Below, piece by piece: positions 56,241-64,000 of a DNA stretch of 64,000 nucleotides (its first letter is position 1; each line of letters opens with the position of its first letter). The stretch is taken from positions 1 to 64,000 of the forward strand of contig OZ287696.1 of the NCBI GenBank assembly GCA_965649825.1, given 5' to 3'. Origin of the DNA: Penicillus capitatus (lineage: Eukaryota > Chlorophyta). Below the pieces are notes generated by a model, which was given only the letters and a program-made list of their open reading frames with translations, searched no databases and was not told the origin of the DNA. The position numbers were made by a program, and so were the translations under genes.

Positions 56241-57520
56241 TTCCAAAAACGTAGAACAACAGCGCTTCGCAAACAGTTCGTCGAAAGCGAGAACGCGAGA
56301 ACGCGATTCGAGGCTGCGACTGTCGAAGATGATGAGACACGCGACGTGTTCGCGGTTTTGCGCTCGGAACCTTCTCACCGTCCGAAAGAGGCACCTGCCT
56401 GTTTAACCGTATCTATCTCCACAAGTAATAGAATCCGCGGCAGCCACTGTTAGCGGCCGCTGCACGTCAGATGATGACCTGCGGTCGGAACAGCATGACA
56501 ACTGTGCTTACAAGAACATCTTGTGCACGCTTGCCTCTCGAACGCTAGAAAACTGAAGTGCGCGTTCTGACAGCTCTGCAAGATCGTCATCCATAAACGA
56601 ACGAATTGGTGTAAGGCGAGTTCTGTGCGCTTAACAGTATGAACGCCATCGAGATTTTACATACAACAGGCTTTTCAAATCGAATGGCGGTTCACGATAC
56701 ACTGCTCAATAAGATCCAGGAACAGAAAAACGCTCTGCCTGTTGCAGTACACTAGGGTGATGAGTATTTCGCAAATCTCTCCAGATCTTGGCTGCTCATC
56801 TTAGGGACAGGCTCTGCATTTCCATGACATACGTGGAAATGCTTTCCGGTGCATCACATCCTTCAAACACTTCAAACTTCGTCGTCGATCATTCTGCCTG
56901 CTTGTGCACATCGTTATCCACAAACATCGCCACGCGACGCTGACAACTACGATGGCGATGATGACAGTAATGACTACCACCATGATTACCAACGACAGCA
57001 CCAATGGACGAAGTGGACGAAGAATGATATTGTTCAACCTCCTCTGACGACGATCGTCAAGGACAACGACACATTTGCCTCTACTGAACAGAAAACAGTC
57101 TTCTCCCGCAGGTCACGTTCATACTTGAAGTTTTCGATTCCATCAATGATCACAATCAGCCAATCTTTCTCTGCTGTAGAAGAGAGAGAAGAACAAGGAT
57201 GGCCACTGTCTGTCGGGTGAATATCGTCGTTATGTGAATGGTGCTTATTTCTGTAGAAACTCTTGCCATTGCCCGTCTGGAGGATTTGATCACTCTGATC
57301 TGCAGAACAGTTCACTCTGGGTCTAAATCTGTATCGTTCCATGCTACTCTCTGTTCGCAGGCACACGGAATTTAAGGATGGTTACAGTTAACTGACGGAG
57401 GTAGTCCATCTTACATGCGCATGCTATTTGCGAGGTTCTTAGCTGCTGATGTGACATTGTTAGTGATGACGTCACCATGTAGAATGCGATGGGACGCGTT
57501 TGGCGAGGACTGCGTGAAGG
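56241..57520. other. Intergenic, no gene seen
   Basis: Overlapping weak frames on both strands, none with domain content or a signal peptide. Confidence 0.45.
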
Positions 57521-58703
57521 ATGACAGAGTTTAGCTCGATAGAAGAAATCGAAGCGCAACTTAAAGAATACCAACAACAGAAACAACAGGTCGCACTCTA
57601 CGCGTTTTTCTCACTCGTTTACACTTTCTAAGGTCGAAGCGCTGCTCGTGAAAGACCCGGATAATGAAGAAACGGCGGAGATTCTCAAAAACCTGACAGA
57701 GGTAAAGAGCAGCGTGCGAAATAGACAAAGAATATGTTCGTTCGCCAGGCGATTCAGCTCATAGAAGACTTACTATCCTCGTCTGGCGGTGGCTCGAATT
57801 CACGCTCGTCCAAGACGCGCTTTGGGGAAAAGCCATCGAAAAAAGGAGATGCCAAAGATCATGAGAGTGACAGCGGCGTCAAAACGGCAACGGCTCAGTT
57901 GGATACCAATGTCCCTCTGGGACCTCGTCTACCAGCTTCGGTAGCCGAACAAATTCGCCGGGCACAGATTCGGGCAGCGCTTTCGGGCAATGCCCCTCCA
58001 CAATGGGCCATCGGTGCCAAATGTGAGGCCTTGTCGTTCGACGATCAGAAATGGTATGGCGGCATCGTGAAGCACGTGACGGATCATGGACGATTTGTTA
58101 TTCTTTTTGACAACAATCGCGAGACGGAGCAGATGGATGGGTGCTTTGTTCGACCGCCAAGCGATACAGGCGAAGTCTACAAAGGCGTCGAAGCACCCAA
58201 AAGGAAACGGGTTGAGGATGAGCCCATCATCACGGAAATTCCTAAAGTACAGATTGCGTAAGTGTGACGTGATGTGACGGCTGTGTTTAGTGGTGTGAGA
58301 TCCGGGAAGGAGATTCGGACAAGGTCGTGAAAAAGAAGAAGAAATTGCTCAAGAGCTACAAGTCCAAAATCCGGTTTCAGAAACTTGATCTGGAGCAAAA
58401 GAAGAAACAGAAAAACTGGACAGACTTCACACAAGGAAAAGGATCCAAGAAAAAAGTGCGACCTCACACTCTAATGTTAAACATGATGGGACGTCGCATC
58501 TAGGTGGGATTCTTTACCGGACGTCAGAAGGACAGTATCTTCAAGACCGACGAATTTGGAAAAGTATGGTAAAGCTGTGTGAGAAAAGTGTGAGAAGTGT
58601 GATCTAGGTGGGCGTCGTGGGGAGTGGGAAAGGCATGACGGATTATCAGAAGCGCTCACGACATGAATTTGAGATCAAAGATAACGGACATGAGGACGAA
58701 TGA
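57521..58703 (+). CDS. Splicing factor SPF30/SMNDC1 (Tudor domain)
   Basis: The start MTEFSSIEEIEAQLKEYQQQ is the classical SPF30 beginning. VEALLVKDPDNEETAEILKNL and a Ser-rich linker follow. A Tudor domain comes next (WAIGAKCEALSFDDQKWYGG, HGRFVILFDNN), then PKRKRV. The Lys-rich stretch reads KKKKKLLKSYKSKIR; the conserved end reads VGVVGSGKGMTDYQKRSRHEF. The protein binds symmetrically dimethylated arginines of Sm proteins and promotes tri-snRNP entry into the spliceosome. Introns are short, and three carry GTGTGAGAAA/TCTCACTC words. The stop at 58701-58703 overlaps an ATG of the next plus-strand frame. Confidence 0.9.
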
Positions 58704-58786
58704 GGTGTCATTTAAGAAACGGTGCGCGCACCGGTATTGTCTGTCATAGCGATCGCTCAGATCTCCTCGCCCGCGACGTTCGCACA

Positions 58787-59645
58787 ATGCATCTCGCATC
58801 ACGACCCTTAATCCTCAGCTGTGCATCTCCATCGACCCGATGGTCGCTTCCAGCTACCCGGGGCCCTTCATCGACATCTGCGGAAGAAATCTGTTCACGA
58901 CGATCCCTGCTTTTATCCAGTGGTGTCTTGTTCGGTGCGATAGATTGGCCAAGAAACGTGCTCTTCGAGTAGATGGCCTCTTTCAGGTGTAACGAGTGGA
59001 ATGCTGGTTGGAGCAGAAAAGTCATGGGCGTTGTTACCAGATGACGATGATGTTGATTTGTTGAGCAAGGCAAAGGCAAAGCGTCAACAACGATTGCAGG
59101 AAGAATTGGCAACTGAAAGAAAATTCGTGCGTGATGAAGGCTTCAGGTAACCTTTCTGTGTGACATCCACATGATCACTCTTCTCACTCTTGCCACCTTG
59201 CTCACTAGGAAGGCCGAGACAGAAAAACTCCAAAACTCGGTTCAAACTGCTGTCTACAATCTTGCCATCTCCGGGAACATGATCGAAACAGGCAAGTTTT
59301 CAAAGAGAGTGAGAGCGCAAAGTGTGAGATGTGATGGGACAGGTGCATTGAATGAGGTGTCCGACTTGATGAAGGCGGGATGGGTAGCGGAATTTGATGC
59401 GGCTGCGAATGAACTGTCTGTTGGGATCTCGGGAGCACAAGACAACGCACAAGAGATCGTGAACGGCATCTCGTCTCTTCAATCTACAGCAGCCAACGGT
59501 ATTAATCACAATCAATCTCACACTTTTCAGATAGTGTGATTTAGGAAACTTGGTCGAGTCGAAAAAGACGTTTGTTGCTGTTGTCTCGTCTTTCCAAAGC
59601 TGGACGTCGCTCGTCGGACTGCAGAGTTCCTTGAAGGGACTGTAA
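58787..59645 (+). CDS. Thylakoid-lumen 16.5-kDa (MPH2-like) protein
   Basis: Five exons. The leader is bipartite: a Ser/Arg-rich transit part (MHLASRPLILSCASPSTRWS), then a twin-arginine lumen signal (CSRRSLLLSSGVLFGA). The mature part is helical: KSWALLPDDDDVDLLSKAK, KLQNSVQTAVYNLAISG, DLMKAGWVAEFDAAANELS, KKTFVAVVSSFQSWTSLVGL. This resembles the plant TLP16.5/MPH2 family, which helps maintain photosystem II under high light. Assignment rests on my memory of that family and on the targeting signals, so the exact orthology is moderate. Introns 2-4 all contain the shared TCACTCTT/GTGTGAG words; intron 3 (59292-59342) is GC-AG. Confidence 0.7.
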
Positions 59646-61300
59646 ACGCACTGGCGCTGCGTTTTTGGTATTCTTTGGTGATATGACATTTGCGTTTAAT
59701 GCGCCGGTTTTTAGCGGATTGCCAACAATGTTCTTGCCATCAAAACACCAAGAGATCTTCCCTCAATGCCATGCGCTCAACAGTATTGGTCTACAGAGAA
59801 AGAACCCTCGTTTCCATGAATCTGTACACTCGTTATTTTTTCAGCATCGAGAAGCGAAAGACGAAAGCAGTTGGGCACCTTTTCTGTCGCTGAAGTCGAC
59901 GACCTCTGCGGTCGATCAAACGGTTCTTGCTCTCAATCGCGGTGTATTATCAGCGAGTCGGAATTCGTAAGCTGTTCCGAAGCTGATGCCGTGTGCGAGT
60001 CCTGTCACGAGACGTTCGAGATTCACAAATATCGAGCGTCTGGATTTGATCTCCATGTCCTATGGTAATGACCGCGGAGGCTCTGTTAGATGCTTCTTTG
60101 TCTGCCGAGTGTTTCAAGGACGGAGCGGAAGAATACCCTCCGCATTATTTCTCCCCCGAAAGTTACTAAGAATCGTGATACTTACCATGACTGTGCCTTT
60201 TTCACAAAGTCTGCGATTCTCACCATTGTTATCGCTAATAAGCACAACATGCAAACAAAGGTGCATCACCGAGATGTCTGTCGATATGGTCAATCGCAAT
60301 GGAGTCAGCACGTTGCGACAATAAGGCGTTGGGCAAGTGTGTGGTTCTAAGATCGTAGTTGCCCAGAGAAGTGGAGTGAGAACTGTGGCAGCGGGCACAG
60401 TGCAATTTCTCCAGGTTGAAGGCGGTTTAGTATCTGCGTCGATCGTGTCCGGACAGGACGTAAACAATGCGTTTGGGAAGAGTCAAATGTAAACACATGT
60501 ACATTTTGCTTCATGAGAGACCTTAAGCACATGCGATCACACGTGCTGTGTCTGCGCATTCGTTTTGCTTTGTGTTCGCATCGACGGACTTTTCAGAAAC
60601 GAAGATGGTAGATGACCGTGTGCCTTTGCCGCCTCTCGTTTTTGATCCATGCCTGCATCATGGGACACTCGAGACATCGACAATTGAGCGAGGTCTGCTC
60701 TACAGAAACGACATCTTCTGTTGAAGATGGACGTGCCGAAGTGACGGCACGTACAACAGATATCGATCTCGAGACAGAGAGAACGAAAGAGATCGACGAC
60801 CGTGGACATCACTCGCCTCGACCAGACATAGGTTAGCGCCATCGTTCACGCAAACGACTTCACTTGGCCATATAGACTCTCCGAAACGATATCTCCTTGG
60901 TGGCGATGCCAGCACAAAGATTCAGGAAACGAGGTCCAAGTGGATCGTGTTTACACTTCTGGCACTTCGTAAACGCGTTACGCGCCGTTGAACGATATGT
61001 GAGAGGTGGATGCATGTGATCCAGAGCTTATGGGATGTTGCGTCGCACTCAGTGCGTTGCTGACACCGTCTTGGTGGGGATTCTGTTTTTCCTGGGCGGA
61101 TTGCGACGCAGGTGATGTGCTTGGTCATCTCAGGGGGATGTAAGAGGACCTGAGAATTGCAGGAGATAAAGAAGAGGCTTCTTGTTTCGCTGACTCTTCC
61201 AGTAAGGCATCCTGCGTCGATGCTCTCTTCCTATCTTCATGCACCTCATCCGTGATCGACTGCCCTTATGAGATTCGTGACCATGGGTGTTTGTGTCGTT
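59646..61300. other. Unresolved stretch upstream of the modular extracellular gene
   Basis: A Cys-rich plus-strand frame at about 59940-60066 (CESCHETFEIHKYRASGFD) and others near 60360-60480 could be early exons of the downstream gene. I could not join them in frame and do not claim them. Confidence 0.35.
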
Positions 61301-64000
61301 AGGTTTACGACAAAAACGGAGTCTGCTGTTCCAGCGGTGAGCTCGATGTTTGCCGAGTGTGTGATGGCAAGGCGACAGCGGTTGACATTCATGGTGTATG
61401 TTGTACAGCCCAATTGGATGCACAAGTGTGTGCCGCTATGCTCTTTCCAGTTTGCATACCGAGAGCTAGCTGACTGGTGTCTTCAGGGACTGTGCTGTTA
61501 TACTGGACTCGATGCGTGGGGAGCGTGTACGCAACAAGAATCAACAAGGAAAGCCATGATCTTTACGACACTGCTCTCCCCAAACAATGTGGCGTCATTC
61601 ATGGAGCTCGTTCTCGTGGCGGTGGGTACGGACACAGAGATATTCGATATACAATTGATCGATCGGACACCATCGCTGCTGGCGCTCCCGAAAGGACAAC
61701 GTCGCTTACAGGAGACGTCTCCATGCACAGAAAACACTGACAGTCACTGGTCTGTGCTGCACGCATGCCGACAGATCTGATGCGCAGGATGCTGTTAGCA
61801 GTGAGGACTTTCCAGAGTTCAATCCGCATGCCAGCAGGAGCGAAATCACAAACCTTTCCTTTGTCGTTACAACGCGTGGCTGGGATCAAAAAGAAAACCC
61901 CTCACTTCTCAGTCTAGATATGCTGAACACCGCTCTGCGCACTGTCCGTCTCGAAATCTACTTACGGCAAGCAAAGGGGATTGTGCGCAGATGGCGACAT
62001 GTTATTGTAACGCTACGTCTTTTTGGATCACAGAAGCGAGACCAATGAGTTCCTGTGGCAATGGATCCTGCGAAGCAAGCACATGCACATATGTCGCTTC
62101 GGCAATGCTTTTGCCCAGCATAGGATGGTGAACTCTGTCGAGATGGACTCGAGCACGAGTGCTGCCTCGTCGACTGCCCCATTATACAGCGCAGCTGTCC
62201 ACGAAACGACGAGCAGCAACAGGTTGCTGTCCAGAACTGCCACGAAAGACGGGACAAGCTACAACAAAATGAGGTCTGTGTAGGAGTGTTCTGGAAATGG
62301 ATTGTGTATCTATTCGTCGGGATCTTGTGCCTGTTGGGAGGGATTCACAGATGATACCTGTTCAGAATGTCGAGAGGGATACAAGGAATACCCAACACTC
62401 GGAATCTGTCTGCCGTATAAAGAAGAGGCATCGAGTGTACGCATAGCGATGCCCGACACGAGTGAGAATTTTCGGTAGAGAGAAGAAGAGAGCGAGGCTC
62501 CAAGTACGCCGCCAATGGAGTCTATAGCTATAGGAAGTAGGTTTGTTCACAATTCGCAAAGATATATCGTGATTCGGCGATTCTTTGACGCGACCAGGCG
62601 AGGAGGCATTGCCCTCGGAAAGTTTGCCAGATGATAATCAGGTGGCCTCGGCTCCGTCACCCCTGGAAGAATCGTTAGGTAGTGAACAAACGATCTGCAG
62701 TTTTCTTTTGCTTCCAGGAATTTTTTGAGTTAGATTCGGTGTCGGCGGTGTCGGCGGTAGCAGACGAATCTATTTCAGGTGTCGAGCACTTTCCCGCGAC
62801 GTCGACTCCCTTGTTCGATGCTCCGGCAACAGCAACAGCACCTGCGTATGATGATGGCCTTGTCGAAGACAGCGAAGGCTCTGCTGCGTCGTTAGCATAC
62901 CTAGCAGACGCACCAGCTTCAGTTGACGACGCGTATTGGGCCGAATGGAGTGGAGAGTCCGCAGTGGAGTTGGCTGCGTCATCCGTCAGTGACGGCCCAG
63001 AAGCCGTTCCATTCAGCGCCTCACGTAACTTTATTGGCATGGATAAAGACCACATCCCTGTGTGGTTTGGATGACGTTTAGCTGAAGTAGCCGCTGAAGC
63101 GCCGGCGGTGTTCGAACCTCTTCCACAGTGGAGAGAACTCGGACGGATATCGGAAGATCTATCCTTCGATAAAGGACCGTCCACGTCTTTCTCTATCTAC
63201 TTCGACAAAGCGGATAATACTCCGTACGTCGCATTCACCGTAATGGCCATGGCGGGTGATGTCTGTCCCCTGAAAATGCGATTTCTTAGGATCCCATGGA
63301 GGTGCTAGGAATCAACAGACCGACACTGATCTGGCTGAATGGCTCGCACTGGCAGATCGTCGGTAAACGCGGTCGGCTGGTTACATATGTGCTTGATTGG
63401 CACAGTCACCCTTTCTACGGCAATGTCAATTTCGTTGTATAGCAAGACCCACTATCGTGAACCATTAAATTGTCTGATTACAGGTCGAAAGAGGAGGCGA
63501 GCATCCCAAGAAATCATGGACGAGTTCGTTTACACTACTGAATTCTACCTGCTCCATAAGGTCCGCCGTCCTCTTCCCTGCTGCGCTTCCCTTGTCATCT
63601 GTTCGATAGGTATTTTGAAGAACCGTTGGACCGATGGATGGATTACCCCATTCCCTTTTCGTCTTTGACGCATCTACCATGCGAGGCGCAAGGAAACAGT
63701 TTTATGGATGACTACGACAGTGCGTCGGCAGAAGAATCAGTTGACACGATGTATGTTCTGTACTCCTCTTGGGAGGCAATGGACACGAAATCCGGCATTT
63801 ACAGCTTCAGAATCGCCGATGACGTCTTCACAAATCTGAACTTCGACGGTTATCTAGAGCCCACACGCTTCGTTGAATTTCAAAGAAATCCATTGTCTGG
63901 CAATATTTACGCAGTCGGACGACCCTGGTAACCTGCCTCTACTGCGACAAGAGAGACCTTGAAAAGGAAGGACTTTCAGGTCGGATGCGCTGAGTACGGG
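61301..64000 (+). CDS. Large modular extracellular protein, 3' partial
   Basis: A chain of plus-strand exons runs off the right edge. Early exons have repeated Cys motifs (NGVCCSSGELDVCRVCDGK, HGVCCTAQLDAQ, GLCCYTGLD). An EGF-like module lies near 62290-62400 (CACWEGFTDDTCSECREGY). An acidic Ala/Ser-rich spacer lies at 62700-63030. Beta-propeller-like repeats of the PYVAFTV...TLIWLNGSHWQIVG kind follow from about 63180, and the last frame continues past a donor at 63930 toward the window end. One intron (63037-63081) is GC-AG. Several exon joins between 61500 and 62280 are unresolved, and the 5' end is not determined. The content fits a secreted or cell-surface adhesion-type protein. Confidence 0.45.

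Noticed and set aside
1-64000. tRNA or rRNA genes
   Set aside because: I scanned for the TTCGA-type T-loop with matching arms and for rRNA cores; the few TTCGA hits lie in coding exons or lack pairing stems.

Overview
This window is nuclear DNA of a eukaryote, most likely a gene-dense photosynthetic protist or alga. Genes lie 80-400 bp apart in the dense stretches. Almost every conserved gene is split by very short introns, mostly 45-60 nt, usually GT-AG and sometimes GC-AG. Two genes point to a plastid: a pheophorbide-a-oxygenase/TIC55-type Rieske protein, and a protein resembling the thylakoid-lumen 16.5-kDa family with a twin-arginine segment. Neither N terminus begins with an obvious hydrophobic ER signal, which fits a primary plastid better than a secondary one, but I cannot name the species. 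The exon joins below are my own conceptual splicing, guided by family conservation and reading frame.

Layout. 1-2.9 kb: 3' end of a giant Pro/Ala/Ser/Glu repeat protein, open at the left edge. 2.9-8.6 kb: gene-poor, with one 5'-truncated LINE copy flanked by a 14-bp target duplication. 8.6-13 kb: a malic-enzyme homologue with a degraded active site, then an SbmA/YddA-type ABC transporter. 13-16 kb: an unrecognised two-exon gene and simple repeats. 16-34.7 kb is a housekeeping block: MAPK15/ERK7-like kinase, ECM4-type glutathione transferase, a small coiled-coil protein, the Rieske oxygenase, an ankyrin-GNL1 GTPase fusion, cullin-1, a membrane RING/EGF protein, a small Cys-rich protein, glyoxalase I and a CH-domain kinesin-14.

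34.7-53.3 kb is a different kind of region, sparse and rich in secreted, repetitive and receptor-like genes. It holds a secreted Kunitz inhibitor, a secreted precursor with eight His-rich repeats separated by Arg-Arg, a STAND/NACHT protein with 16 HEAT-like repeats, a 92-residue secreted protein sharing a dispersed repeat with the Kunitz neighbourhood, and a six-MATH-domain protein built from three ~1.29-kb tandem units. 54.8-59.6 kb returns to housekeeping: a coiled-coil nuclear-type protein, the splicing factor SPF30 and the lumen protein. From about 61.3 kb to the right edge lies a large modular extracellular protein, 3' partial.

Two broader patterns stand out. Introns of many unrelated genes share short words (TCTCACTCTTT, TCACACTTT and their reverse complements), often arranged as inverted repeats. 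The 36-53 kb stretch also groups protease-inhibitor, secreted-peptide, NLR-like and TRAF-like genes, which looks like an accessory defence or interaction region; that reading is inference.
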